A stretch of DNA of 60,837 nucleotides from JANXQE01 sp035651635 (lineage in GTDB: Bacteria; Verrucomicrobiota; Verrucomicrobiia; Limisphaerales; UBA8199): positions 1-60,837 of the forward strand of contig DASRFK010000284.1 in NCBI GenBank assembly GCA_035651635.1, read 5' to 3'. Of the stretch, positions 26,037 to 34,872 are shown one piece after another. Every line of letters starts with the position of its first letter. Positions within the stretch are counted from its first letter, which is position 1. The notes under the pieces are model-generated. The model did not search any database, was not told the DNA's origin, and worked only from the letters and a program-made list of their open reading frames with translations. Position numbers and translations under genes: made by a program.

Positions 26037-26572
26037 GCGATGAAATCCTTCCGTAAGGGATGGTATGTAGCGTCCTCGGGCAATAAAAACGGCGCGAGAT
26101 TCGGGTGTCCGGCAAACTCGATTCCGAAAAAGTCGTGCGTTTCGCGCTCGTGCCAATTTGCTCCGGGAAAAACCTGGGAAATGGATGGGAGCACTGGGTT
26201 GGCGCGCGGGACCTTGGTCCGCACCACAGCGCGCAATCCTGTGTTTGGGTGAAAGTAATCGTAAACGACTTCCATTTGTCCTTCGACCAGCCAGTCGACG
26301 CCCGTGATGGTGTCCAGGGCCAGGCCAGCCCGGTCCAGGTCGGCAGCGGCGTTCAGCACCTGGTCGGGAGAGACGATTGCGTTGAGGTGGTATCCCTTCA
26401 AAGCGTAATCGGCGACTTCCAAAGGGAAGGAGCAAAGGCTGAGCAAGTCCGGGCCCGGAAGCGGTGGGAACACAGGCGCCGCCATCGCGACCGGGCTTAA
26501 GGGCGCCTGAGTTGGTGGCTTCGGCGCGGTGGGGGACGGGGGCGGATCACCTTGGGCAGTCATGGGAATCAC
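26033..26572 (-). CDS. nuoC: NADH-quinone oxidoreductase subunit C
   Basis: 179 aa. The core shows LTGVDWLVE-like DTITGVDWL, EVVYDYFHPNTGLRAVVRTKVPR and the conserved NWHERETHDFFGIEFAGHPNLAPFLLPED. The first 45 residues are Pro-rich and not conserved. A GTG at 26572 overlaps the nuoB stop; an ATG 9 nt later is the alternative start. Adjacent to nuoB and nuoD in the normal order. Confidence 0.93.
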   Translation of the reverse strand: MIPMTAQGDPPPSPTAPKPPTQAPLSPVAMAAPVFPPLPGPDLLSLCSFPLEVADYALKGYHLNAIVSPDQVLNAAADLDRAGLALDTITGVDWLVEGQMEVVYDYFHPNTGLRAVVRTKVPRANPVLPSISQVFPGANWHERETHDFFGIEFAGHPNLAPFLLPEDATYHPLRKDFIA

Positions 26573-27081
26573 TCGGGCTTGACCACGGGCCAGCGGCGCT
26601 TGCCGGTTAACTTTTCTTCGAGCTTGAGAAGCCCCTCGATTAAGGCTTCGGGCCGCGGGGGGCAGCCGGGGATGTAAACATCGACCGGGAAGAGCTTGTC
26701 GACGCCTTCAACGACAGCGTATTGGCCGGGGAAAACGAATGGCCCGCCCGAAATGGCGCAGTTACCCATAGCAATCACCCATTTTGGTTCAGGCATTTGG
26801 TCGTAGAGCGTCTTTACCGCCGCCGCCATTTTCTTGTTAATCGTCCCGGCGACGATCATGACGTCTGCCTGACGGGGCGACGGGCGGAAGACCTCGGCTC
26901 CGAATCGAGCCAGGTCGAACCGGGAAGCACCCGCGGCCATCATCTCGATGGCGCAGCAGGCCAGGCCGAATGTTAACGGCCATAAGGAGTTGGCTCGGCC
27001 GAGGTCCAGCAACTCGTCCAGCTTGCCAAAGCGTACGAAGGGCGCGCAGTCCTTCAGGATTTGATCGTTTTGCGCTTCCAT
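26569..27081 (-). CDS. nuoB: NADH-quinone oxidoreductase subunit B
   Basis: 170 aa. Binds cluster N2: LACCAIEMMAAGASRFDLARFGAEVFRPSPRQADVMIVAGTINKKMA has the tandem Cys pair, and MGNCAISGGPF and PGCPPRPEALIEGLLKL hold the other ligands. The start overlaps the nuoA 3' end by 28 nt. Standard length. Confidence 0.96.
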   Translation of the reverse strand: MEAQNDQILKDCAPFVRFGKLDELLDLGRANSLWPLTFGLACCAIEMMAAGASRFDLARFGAEVFRPSPRQADVMIVAGTINKKMAAAVKTLYDQMPEPKWVIAMGNCAISGGPFVFPGQYAVVEGVDKLFPVDVYIPGCPPRPEALIEGLLKLEEKLTGKRRWPVVKPE

Positions 27082-27458
27082 TCAAAAACTCCTTTCTTCC
27101 AGGCGTAAACGATGACCAGGGAGAGGATCCCCACAAACATCAGCATTTCGAAGAAATCACGGTTGCCCAGTTCTTTGATCCGGTTATAGACCAGGGCAAC
27201 CGGGATCAAATAAAGGACATCCACGGCAAAGGCCACGAATACCAATGCGTAGAGGTAATAAACGGCACTGTAACGAATCCAGGCATCGCCAATCGGATCC
27301 ATGCCGCACTCGATGTACTGTCCGGTCTTGTTGGCATAGTTGCGAGTCTTACGCGGTGAAATGAGATGGACCAGAACGATGGGACCGAAAGCGAAAACCA
27401 GGCCGCCCAAAGCAAAGGCGACCACATAAATCAAATCCCCGGACAACAGTTGGTCCAT
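27054..27458 (-). CDS. nuoA: NADH-quinone oxidoreductase subunit A
   Basis: 134 aa, three helices. YIECGMDPIGDAWIRYSAVYYLYALVFVAFAVDVLYLIPVA matches the NuoA loop and the acidic helix pair (the conserved ECG..P motif and the D in VAFAVDVLYL). First gene of the operon; a candidate promoter and operator lie upstream at 27525-27555. Confidence 0.95.
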   Translation of the reverse strand: MDQLLSGDLIYVVAFALGGLVFAFGPIVLVHLISPRKTRNYANKTGQYIECGMDPIGDAWIRYSAVYYLYALVFVAFAVDVLYLIPVALVYNRIKELGNRDFFEMLMFVGILSLVIVYAWKKGVFEWKRKTIKS

Positions 27459-27524
27459 ACGTTTTCCATTTCAGGAAAAGTACGCCGGACCAACAACACA
27501 TAAGGTGGCAAATACTAACCTTCT

Positions 27525-27555
27525 ATTGGCATTGCCAATGCATAAGAGGATTATA
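27525..27555 (-). promoter_or_regulatory. Candidate nuo operon promoter and palindromic operator
   Basis: On the minus strand a perfect TATAAT lies at 27555-27550, about 95 nt upstream of the nuoA ATG. The expected -35 position has no good match. Just downstream is the perfect palindrome ATTGGCAATGCCAAT (27539-27525), where a repressor would block initiation. The divergent Rrf2 gene at 28137 is a candidate regulator, but nothing in the sequence proves the link. Confidence 0.4.
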
Positions 27556-27604
27556 TCATATAATTGGAAGGGATTGGCATCGCTTATGAATTAGCGTTGC
27601 AGTC

Positions 27605-27759
27605 GTAGCGCAGACTTTCCAGTCTGCTGTACCGCAGACTTTTAGTCTGCCTCCCAGGGGACTTGCACCCGGTCGAATTGTCAGCGCGCTTCCCCCGGGG
27701 TGCGCCGACGAGAGTCGACTGAAAGTCGGCGATACAGCAGGCGCGAACGCCTGCGCTAC
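27605..27759. repeat. GTAG-type REP module 1 (inverted ends GTAGCGC...GCGCTAC)
   Basis: Begins GTAGCGCAGACTTTCCAGTC (a hairpin), then another ACCGCAGACTTTTAGTCTGC hairpin. After a GC-rich spacer come CGACTGAAAGTCGG and CAGGCGCGAACGCCTGCGCTAC. GTAG therefore stands at the 5' foot of the terminal hairpin on both strands. A second module follows after 6 nt. Confidence 0.75.
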
Positions 27760-27765
27760 TCCGCG

Positions 27766-27912
27766 GTAGCGCAGACTTTCCAGTCTGCTGTACCGCAGGT
27801 CTCTGGCCTGCTGGGCGTAGGAGGGTGCCGGGCGAGAAATCGGGTTGATCAGTATGGGGACGCGCAGCCGACTGAAAGTCGGCGATACAGCAGGCGGGAA
27901 CGCCTGCGCTAC
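27766..27912. repeat. GTAG-type REP module 2
   Basis: Same order as the preceding module: GTAGCGCAGACTTTCCAGTC, a GCAGGTCTCTGGCCTGC hairpin, a spacer, CGACTGAAAGTCGG and CAGGCGGGAACGCCTGCGCT with the terminal AC. The two modules differ mainly in the spacer. They fill the nuoA-Rrf2 gap (27459-28136) together with the element at 27985-28038. A leftward open frame across this stretch is a by-product of the repeats. Confidence 0.75.
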
Positions 27913-27984
27913 TCCGCGCAGCGCTTCCTCATAACCCTCTCGGCTAACCGCACCAATTTGCATTTTGAGGTTTGGAGCGCCGCG

Positions 27985-28038
27985 GGCCGCATAAATGCGG
28001 CGTTCGGGTTTGTTTCGGAACGCCGCCTTTATCCGGCA
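27985..28038. repeat. Inverted repeat upstream of the Rrf2 gene
   Basis: GCCGCATAAATGCGGCGTTC pairs with GAACGCCGCCTTTATCCGGC around the loop GGGTTTGTTTCG. It is a strong stem about 100 nt upstream of the Rrf2 start. It has no T-run, so I call it a repeat and not a terminator. Confidence 0.65.
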
Positions 28039-28136
28039 GGGGGTCCTAAATGCGAATGGCGGGGCACACCGGCCGCAAACCGCCGCAATCAATCACCATT
28101 GCACCGACTTGCGGCGCAACCTAGACTTCTCCTTGA

Positions 28137-28556
28137 GTGAAGCTCTCCGTCAAGAGTGATTACGCCGCACGCGCGGTGCTGGGCCTGGCCCGCCACTATG
28201 CGCTGGGCGCCGCGGTGCGGGTCGAGGATCTGGCCGCCGAACAAAGCGTGCCCGGCAATTACCTGGTTCAAATTCTGATCGAGCTTAAGGCCCAGGGAAT
28301 CGCCCGCAGCGTCCGCGGGAAGGAAGGCGGTTATCTGCTCGCCAAGGCACCGGGAGAAATCACTCTGGGTGACGTTTTGCGCGCGGTCAATGGCGCAGTC
28401 TTTGACACTCCCGCGTTGAACGACCCGGAATGCCCCCCGGAATTGCGGAGGGCCTGGCAACGCTTGAAAGAGAGCCTCGAACGCGCCGCCGACGCCGTGA
28501 CTTTTCAGAAACTGCTCGAAGAAGGTTCCGAGAAAGAGAAGATGTATTACATCTGA
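28137..28556 (+). CDS. Rrf2-family transcriptional regulator
   Basis: 139 aa. Starts MKLSVKSDYAARAVLGLA with the Rrf2 winged-helix segment, then AEQSVPGNYLVQILIELKAQGIARSVRGKEGGYLLAKAPGEITLGDVLRAV. It lacks the three-Cys cluster of IscR-type members: only one Cys (PECPPE) is visible. It may therefore sense something other than Fe-S status, or act without a cofactor. GTG start. Divergent from the nuo operon across a repeat-filled gap. Confidence 0.88.
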   Translation: MKLSVKSDYAARAVLGLARHYALGAAVRVEDLAAEQSVPGNYLVQILIELKAQGIARSVRGKEGGYLLAKAPGEITLGDVLRAVNGAVFDTPALNDPECPPELRRAWQRLKESLERAADAVTFQKLLEEGSEKEKMYYI

Positions 28557-28566
28557 AGGGCCAAAA

Positions 28567-30636
28567 CTATGAAATGAGGTTTTTGATCCGCTCAACGTCC
28601 TTGGTGGGGGCCTGGCAGGCCGTGCCGGTGCAAACGTACACCGTCGCGCCGCCGGTGGCGGGCAGCGTCTTGGCAAACGGTTCAACCGGACCCGCGTTTC
28701 CCAAAACGACTTTGTTTGGCTGATAGACTGAATGAATGGACTGCAACAGCCGCCGCGTGTCAGCTTGCGCCGGATCGCCCGAACAAACCGCGCGCTTCGG
28801 CTCATCGAGTGAAAAGTCCAGGGCTTGCAGCAGAAAGGGCACTGCCTGGGGAAACTGTTCAAGCCTCGCGGAAAACAGGCGGAGGGTTTTTTCGGCGGCT
28901 TCGAGCAGATCCGTTCTGCCCGCAATGCGGCCGAGCTTCAGCAAGGCCAGGCACACGACCGAGTTGCCGGACGGTTGGGCGCCATCGTAATCCTCTTTTA
29001 TTCTGAGGATAAGGTCCTCGGCTCCCGGGGCGGTCTGCCAGAAACCGCCCCGAGCTGAGTCGAAAAACCGATCCAGCGTTGCGCCGGCCAAAGCCAGGGC
29101 AAATTCCAGGTGCTTTTGCTCCAGCGTCGCCTCGTAGAGTTCGACCACGCCGGAAAGCAGAAAAGCGTAGCCTTCGAGCAGTTGCACCGCATCCCGTTGG
29201 CCGTCGCGCCACCGATGATATAGAACCTGGTGCTGCTCATCCCAGAGTTTGCCCCGCAGAAAGGCGAGGTTCTGCTCTGCGGCAGCCAGGTATCGGTCCT
29301 CCCCCAATACCACCGAGGCACGCGCCATCGCCCCGAGCATTAGTCCATTCCAGGACGCCAGGATCTTATCGTCCAGGTGGGGCCGCACGCGTTTTGCCCG
29401 CGCGTTGGACATTTTGCTCTTCGCCGACGCGAGCCATGCCGCGTCAGCGGCCGCAAGCTGCGGGTCGGCGATGCTCAGGACGTTCTGGTTCGTCAGGGGC
29501 TGGGGATGGCTGTGATCCACAAAGTTTCCCTGCTCGGTTATCCCGAAGTAACGTGTCGCCACGTTGAATTCTTCGGGCGCAAGAAGGCTGGACAGCTCCT
29601 GGCGCGTCCAGCAATAGAATTTCCCTTCATGCCCTTCGCTATCGGCATCCTCAGCGGAATAGAATCCGCCTTCCGGATGCGTCATGTCGCTCAGCACGTA
29701 ATCGAGAATGTCGCGGACGACCTCGGCATGCCGGGTGTCGCCACCCACCAGGAAAGCATCCAGGTACAACTGCGCGAGTTGGGCGTTGTCATAAAGCATT
29801 TTCTCGAAATGCGGCACCAACCATTGGGCATCGACGGAATACCGGGCAAAGCCGCCTGCGAGTTGGTCATGAATCCCGCCGGCGGCCATCCGCTCGCAGG
29901 TATGGAGCACCATCCGGACGGCTTCTTCATCCTGAAAGCGCCGGGCATAACGCAGCAGGAATTGCGGTTGGCTGGGCTGGGGAAATTTGGGAGCGCCGCC
30001 GAAGCCGCCATGACGAGGGTCATAACTTTGTTTGAACAGAGCGCCGGCCCGTTTCACGGTCTCAGGCGATAAACCGGCTGCCGGAGAGTCTTGCGCCGCC
30101 GCCAACGCTTGTTGCATTCGCGAATGAATGTCGCCGGCCGAATCGGCAATATCCTTTCGCCGGGTGGACCAGAGTTCATGAATTTGCCGCAGCAACTGCA
30201 GAAAGCCCGGCCGGCCATATTGGCTGGCTGGAGGAAAGTATGTGCCCCCGAAAAATGGCTTCCGCTCCGGAGTCAGAAACGCGCTCAAAGGCCAGCCCCC
30301 TTGCCCCGTGGTCGCCTGCACGAAGGTCATATAAATCCGGTCCACATCGGGCCTTTCCTCTCGGTCCACCTTGATGCTGACAAAATGCGCATTCAGGAAC
30401 TTTGCCACGGCCTCATTTTCGAACGATTCCCGCTCCATCACATGGCACCAATGACAGGTCGAATAGCCAATACTCAGGAAGATCGGCCGGTCCAGCTTCC
30501 GGGCGGCGGCAAAAGCCTCTTCGCCCCAGGCGTGCCAATCGACCGGGTTGAACTGATGCTGCAAGAGGTACGGCGACTTTTCGAGCGCCAGCCGGTTTTT
30601 AGGCGCTGCCGCCGACGTGGCCGGATCGTGGTTCAT
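28567..30636 (-). CDS. YyaL/SPATA20-type thioredoxin-domain protein (DUF255)
   Basis: The N-terminal thioredoxin-like domain has NRLALEKSPYLLQHQFNPVDWHAWGEEAF and the CxxC in YSTCHWCHVM. DREERPDVDRIYM and GGWPLSAFLTPERKPFFGGTYFPP are family blocks. The remaining 500 residues form an (alpha/alpha)6-type region like glycoside hydrolase or epimerase folds, with FYSAEDADSEGHEGKFYCWT. About 689 aa, the normal length. The biochemical role is not established. I start at the ATG at 30636 since the longer reading begins with TTG. Confidence 0.92.
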   Translation of the reverse strand: MNHDPATSAAAPKNRLALEKSPYLLQHQFNPVDWHAWGEEAFAAARKLDRPIFLSIGYSTCHWCHVMERESFENEAVAKFLNAHFVSIKVDREERPDVDRIYMTFVQATTGQGGWPLSAFLTPERKPFFGGTYFPPASQYGRPGFLQLLRQIHELWSTRRKDIADSAGDIHSRMQQALAAAQDSPAAGLSPETVKRAGALFKQSYDPRHGGFGGAPKFPQPSQPQFLLRYARRFQDEEAVRMVLHTCERMAAGGIHDQLAGGFARYSVDAQWLVPHFEKMLYDNAQLAQLYLDAFLVGGDTRHAEVVRDILDYVLSDMTHPEGGFYSAEDADSEGHEGKFYCWTRQELSSLLAPEEFNVATRYFGITEQGNFVDHSHPQPLTNQNVLSIADPQLAAADAAWLASAKSKMSNARAKRVRPHLDDKILASWNGLMLGAMARASVVLGEDRYLAAAEQNLAFLRGKLWDEQHQVLYHRWRDGQRDAVQLLEGYAFLLSGVVELYEATLEQKHLEFALALAGATLDRFFDSARGGFWQTAPGAEDLILRIKEDYDGAQPSGNSVVCLALLKLGRIAGRTDLLEAAEKTLRLFSARLEQFPQAVPFLLQALDFSLDEPKRAVCSGDPAQADTRRLLQSIHSVYQPNKVVLGNAGPVEPFAKTLPATGGATVYVCTGTACQAPTKDVERIKNLIS

Positions 30637-30717
30637 CCGGCACCATAGTTCCAAGGTTCCGAAAGCGCAAAATTGGATTTACTCGTCACCCCGGCAGGCC
30701 TGCTGTACTTTGCGCCG

Positions 30718-31635
30718 ATGTTAACCGCCCGAGCTTGGAACCTCTTCGCCGTCGTGCGGTTGCTCCTGTGCGTAGCCGCTTGCTTTGTCTGCGGGTCGCT
30801 CCTGGCGGCGATGCTCCATCACGTGGCCCTTGGGCGGGAGGAGGACTTGCGCCTCTACCGCATGATGAAGGCGGCGTTGGGCTGCCTGGCTATTTCATTC
30901 CTGTTCGCTTATCGTCCTTGGACTCCGGACAATTGGATCTTCCGATTGATCGTATCCGTGGTGCTATTTTATGCCGGCTTCGCTTTCGGTGTGCTGGCCC
31001 AGCCCCACTCGGCCGAGGCGCTTAAACCATCCATCAGCTTCATGGTGGTGGCGGCTCTGAGTTTGCAGGGCGCCACCTTGATTTTGATTCCCCATTTTCT
31101 GCAAGAACAGCGCCTCACGTGGCACGAGGCATTTGGATTTCGCCATGACCGCCGTCGCGCGTTCATTCTGGGGATTATTGTGGCTTGTGTGTTTTTGCCT
31201 ATCGGCATGGGATTGCAATGGCTCTCCGCTCAGGTGATGCTCCACCTGCCTCAACTCCATCTCCAACCCCAGGAACAGGAAAGCGTGCAGACCTTGGAAA
31301 TGGCGGTGACGTGGTTCAACCGTTTGGCTTTGGGCGCGATCACCGTCGTGCTGGCGCCCGCGGCCGAGGAAATGCTCTTTCGTGGGATTCTTTATCCCGC
31401 CATTAAGCAAGCGGGTTTCCCGCGCCTGGCCTGCTGGGGCACAGCGCTGCTCTTTGCCGCCGTGCATCAGAACCTGGTGACCTTTGTGCCTTTGACGGTT
31501 CTGGCTCTGGCCCTGATCTGGCTTTATGAACGCACGGATAACTTGTGGGCGCCCATTACTGCCCATGCCATGTTCAACGCCATGAACTTCGTCATCCTTT
31601 ATTCCACTCTAGGCCCGCCGACCCGCATTAAATGA
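30718..31635 (+). CDS. CPBP-family intramembrane protease (second copy)
   Basis: 305 aa, about eight helices. PAAEEMLFRGILYPAIKQ (Glu-Glu-x3-Arg), FAAVHQNLVTFVPLTVLAL (His) and ITAHAMFNAMNFV (His, Asn) make up the catalytic set. Unlike the gene at 4760 it has no zinc ribbon. The start is ATG at 30718. The stop overlaps the thiL start (ATGA), so it is translationally coupled with thiL, tsaE and tsaB. This is a positional link only; no functional tie is known. Confidence 0.86.
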   Translation: MLTARAWNLFAVVRLLLCVAACFVCGSLLAAMLHHVALGREEDLRLYRMMKAALGCLAISFLFAYRPWTPDNWIFRLIVSVVLFYAGFAFGVLAQPHSAEALKPSISFMVVAALSLQGATLILIPHFLQEQRLTWHEAFGFRHDRRRAFILGIIVACVFLPIGMGLQWLSAQVMLHLPQLHLQPQEQESVQTLEMAVTWFNRLALGAITVVLAPAAEEMLFRGILYPAIKQAGFPRLACWGTALLFAAVHQNLVTFVPLTVLALALIWLYERTDNLWAPITAHAMFNAMNFVILYSTLGPPTRIK

Positions 31636-32564
31636 AGGAGTTTGAACTGATCCAGCGGCTCACCCGATCGTTGCCTCTCAACTCTTCAGTGGTCATAGGA
31701 TCGGGCGACGACTGTGCCGTGCTGGACTTTGGGCTGAGCGATCGCGTCCTGTTATTCAAGACTGACGCGGTGGTCGAGGGGATCCATTTTCTGGCCTCCG
31801 ACGCGCCTGAGGATATCGGACGCAAATCCCTCGGCCGTTGCCTAAGCGATATCGCCGCCATGGCCGGAACACCCACCGCCGCACTCATCACTTTGGCTTT
31901 GCCGACCAACTTTGAGCCTGAATTCTTGGACCGTATTTATCAGGGGATCAGTTCACTCGCGCGCCAATTTGAGGTCGCGGTGGTTGGAGGCGAGGTCACT
32001 ACCAACCCCGAGCGGTTGCTCATTTCCGTCTCCTTACTGGGCTGGGTCGGTCGAGGCAAAGCCGTGCTCCGGTCTGGCGCCAGGCCGGCCGACGCGGTGT
32101 TCGTCACCGGTGAACTGGGCGGCTCACGAGCGCAAAAGCATTTCCGCTTCGAGCCGCGCGTTCGCGAGGCCCAATGGCTGGCTCAGCACTTCTCGATTCA
32201 CGCCATGATTGATTTGAGCGACGGCCTCGCCGGCGATTTGCCCCACCTCCTCGAAGCCGGCGGGGTGGGGGCCGAGTTGCTCGCTTCGGCTATACCGATT
32301 AGCAAAGAAGCACGCCGCGCCGCCAAAACTTCGTCGGCGGCCAAAACCCCGCTTTTGGCCGCGCTCACGGATGGGGAAGATTTTGAGCTGCTTTTCACTG
32401 TGGCGAGTCGAGACGCAGTCGCTCTTTTGGACGGTTGGAAAGAGCGGTTCCCGCGGGTGCGTTTAAGTTGCATCGGCAAGATCACGCCCAACCCAGGCAT
32501 TGTCATTCGGGATAAACAAGGAATCCGAGAGCTGACGGTTCATGGTTACGAGCATTTCGCATAG
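31632..32564 (+). CDS. thiL: Thiamine-monophosphate kinase
   Basis: 310 aa. Phosphorylates thiamine-P to thiamine-PP. VVIGSGDDCAVLDFG and LLFKTDAVVEGIHFLASDAPEDIGRKSLGRCLSDIAAMAGTP are the metal/ATP motifs of the AIR-synthase-like fold. VTGELGGS and AMIDLSDGLAGDLPHL follow, and the C-terminal GEDFELLF completes the set. No TPP riboswitch is apparent upstream because the gene is embedded in a coupled cluster. Confidence 0.93.
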   Translation: MKEFELIQRLTRSLPLNSSVVIGSGDDCAVLDFGLSDRVLLFKTDAVVEGIHFLASDAPEDIGRKSLGRCLSDIAAMAGTPTAALITLALPTNFEPEFLDRIYQGISSLARQFEVAVVGGEVTTNPERLLISVSLLGWVGRGKAVLRSGARPADAVFVTGELGGSRAQKHFRFEPRVREAQWLAQHFSIHAMIDLSDGLAGDLPHLLEAGGVGAELLASAIPISKEARRAAKTSSAAKTPLLAALTDGEDFELLFTVASRDAVALLDGWKERFPRVRLSCIGKITPNPGIVIRDKQGIRELTVHGYEHFA

Positions 32565-33033
32565 TCCCTCCGAAACCGAAACGCTGGGAGAAGCTTGGGG
32601 CCGTACGGTCGCCTTCGGGCTGGTGATCGCACTCTGCGGCGATCTGGGCGCGGGCAAAACGCAACTCGTGAAAGGACTCGCTCGCGGCCTCGGCATCACC
32701 GCGCGGGTCCAGTCGCCCACTTTCGCCTTGATTAACTCCTATCCCGGCGGCCGCTTGCCCCTGTTTCATCTGGACCTTTATCGCCTGGAAACTCCGCAGC
32801 TGGTTTTGGCCGCCGGACTGGAAGAATATTTGCATCCAAATGGAGTGACGGTGATCGAATGGGCCGAACGCTGGTTCATCAAAAAACCGGGGAGCGCGGG
32901 AACGTTGCTCGAAGCTGTGGACGGCGCCATTCCCCGCTACTCGACCGCCCATCAGGCCGCGTTGCGATGGGTCGAGATTGAAGTTTTGGGCGAAACGGAA
33001 CGGCGCATCTCTTATGAAGATATTGGCGCTTGA
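32542..33033 (+). CDS. tsaE: tRNA N6-threonylcarbamoyladenosine ATPase TsaE
   Basis: 163 aa. SPSETETLGEAWG, the Walker A loop GDLGAGKTQLVKGLARGL, VQSPTFALINSYPGG, FHLDLYRL and TVIEWAERW are all TsaE marks. It works with TsaB and TsaD in t6A37 synthesis. It overlaps thiL by 23 nt and tsaB by 20 nt. The C-terminus (EVLGETERRISYEDIGA) is of normal length. Confidence 0.94.
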   Translation: MVTSISHSPSETETLGEAWGRTVAFGLVIALCGDLGAGKTQLVKGLARGLGITARVQSPTFALINSYPGGRLPLFHLDLYRLETPQLVLAAGLEEYLHPNGVTVIEWAERWFIKKPGSAGTLLEAVDGAIPRYSTAHQAALRWVEIEVLGETERRISYEDIGA

Positions 33034-33676
33034 GTTTTCTTCGGCGCAACGGAGCGTCGCCATTGTGCAAGCCGCCGGGGCGCACGACGGCTGGATCGAG
33101 CATGAAGCTGTGCAAAGCGGCCCAGCCAGTACGCCCCTGACCCTCATTGATCAGGCGCTGCGCCACGCGGCGTTGGAGCGGGAGCAGATCGATCGGCTGG
33201 CAATCGGACTCGGCCCCGGCTCCTATAACGGGATTCGGGCGGCGATTGCGCTAGCCCAAGGCTGGCAGTTGGCGCGCGGAGTCAAATTGGCCGGGCTAAG
33301 CAGCGCAGAGTGCATCGCCGCGCAGGCACAAACCGACGGGTTGCGGGGAACGGTCGCGGTGGCAATCGATGCTCAGCGGGGAGAGTTTTACCTGGCCATC
33401 TACGACCTGACTTCCATCGGTTGGCGTGAACTCGAACCGCTGCGCCTCGCCTCCCCAAACGGCGTTTCGGAATGCTGCGCCAAAGGTCAGACGATAGTCG
33501 GCCCTGAGTTAGACCGGTGGTTTCCCCAGGCAAAGAATGTTTGGCCGCGGGCCGTCACGCTCGCGAAAATGGCCATGCTGCATAGCGAATTCATTCCCGG
33601 CGAGAATTTGCAGCCCATCTATTTGCGGCCAACCTCATTTGTCAAAGCGCCCCCACCCCGTGCGCTGCCGCAATAG
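33014..33676 (+). CDS. tsaB: tRNA threonylcarbamoyladenosine protein TsaB
   Basis: 220 aa. MKILALEFSSAQRSVAIV, LIDQALRHA and GPGSYNGIRAAIALAQGWQLARGVKLAGLSS are the classical ASKHA-type TsaB block, with VAIDAQRGEFYLAIYD. The C-terminus LQPIYLRP is also typical. ATG at 33014 lies within the end of tsaE. Partner genes tsaD and tsaC are not in the window. Confidence 0.93.
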   Translation: MKILALEFSSAQRSVAIVQAAGAHDGWIEHEAVQSGPASTPLTLIDQALRHAALEREQIDRLAIGLGPGSYNGIRAAIALAQGWQLARGVKLAGLSSAECIAAQAQTDGLRGTVAVAIDAQRGEFYLAIYDLTSIGWRELEPLRLASPNGVSECCAKGQTIVGPELDRWFPQAKNVWPRAVTLAKMAMLHSEFIPGENLQPIYLRPTSFVKAPPPRALPQ

Positions 33677-33977
33677 CGCGCTTAGCGAACACTGTTTCAT
33701 CGCTCCTATGCAACCCAAGGCAATGGGCCCGTCTGGCCTCAGGCCTGAGTTGGGCTATTTCGGTCGGCCCGTTGGGCCGAGACATCGCGGGCGACGGCCC
33801 GGCTCCTGTGCTCTCCTGTGCGGCGAGACGCACAGTTTCCTTTGGGTCCCTTCCGGGGTATATGGCAGGCGTGTGCCCAGCCCGCTTTACCTCAGACTGC
33901 GGTTGGCCCGCAGGTGGATCCGCAGCCGATCTCCCTGCTAATTCCGTTTTCCCTCCGCGGCGCCTGAACGCCTTCTA

Positions 33978-34006
33978 TTGACATTAAAGTGACAAATTGT
34001 TAACTT
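33978..34006 (+). promoter_or_regulatory. Candidate promoter with 11-bp-spaced direct repeats
   Basis: TTGACA (33978), GTGACA (33989) and TTAACT (34000) are spaced by 11 nt. TTGACA could also be a -35 box with a weak -10 (TAACTT at 34001). The start codon of the prepilin gene lies 23 nt beyond. The rest of the 33677-33977 gap contains small GC palindromes (GGCCTCAGGCC, CGGCCCGTTGGGCCG) and no gene that I can support. Confidence 0.35.
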
Positions 34007-34028
34007 CGTTAAATAAGACCTGAGAACC

Positions 34029-34841
<813 letters not shown>

Positions 34842-34872
34842 CTGGGGGTGCATCAACCCGCGGAGGTATAGT

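Noticed and set aside
26037..26435. Extended N-terminus for nuoD
   Set aside because: The stretch lies over nuoC in another frame and has arginine- and proline-rich shadow composition.
27556..28092. 178-residue leftward open frame upstream of nuoA
   Set aside because: It consists of REP hairpins and repeats itself (AQAFPPAVSPTFSRL), with no recognisable protein.
31632..32564. TPP riboswitch for thiL
   Set aside because: The start codon overlaps the upstream CPBP gene, leaving no room for an aptamer.
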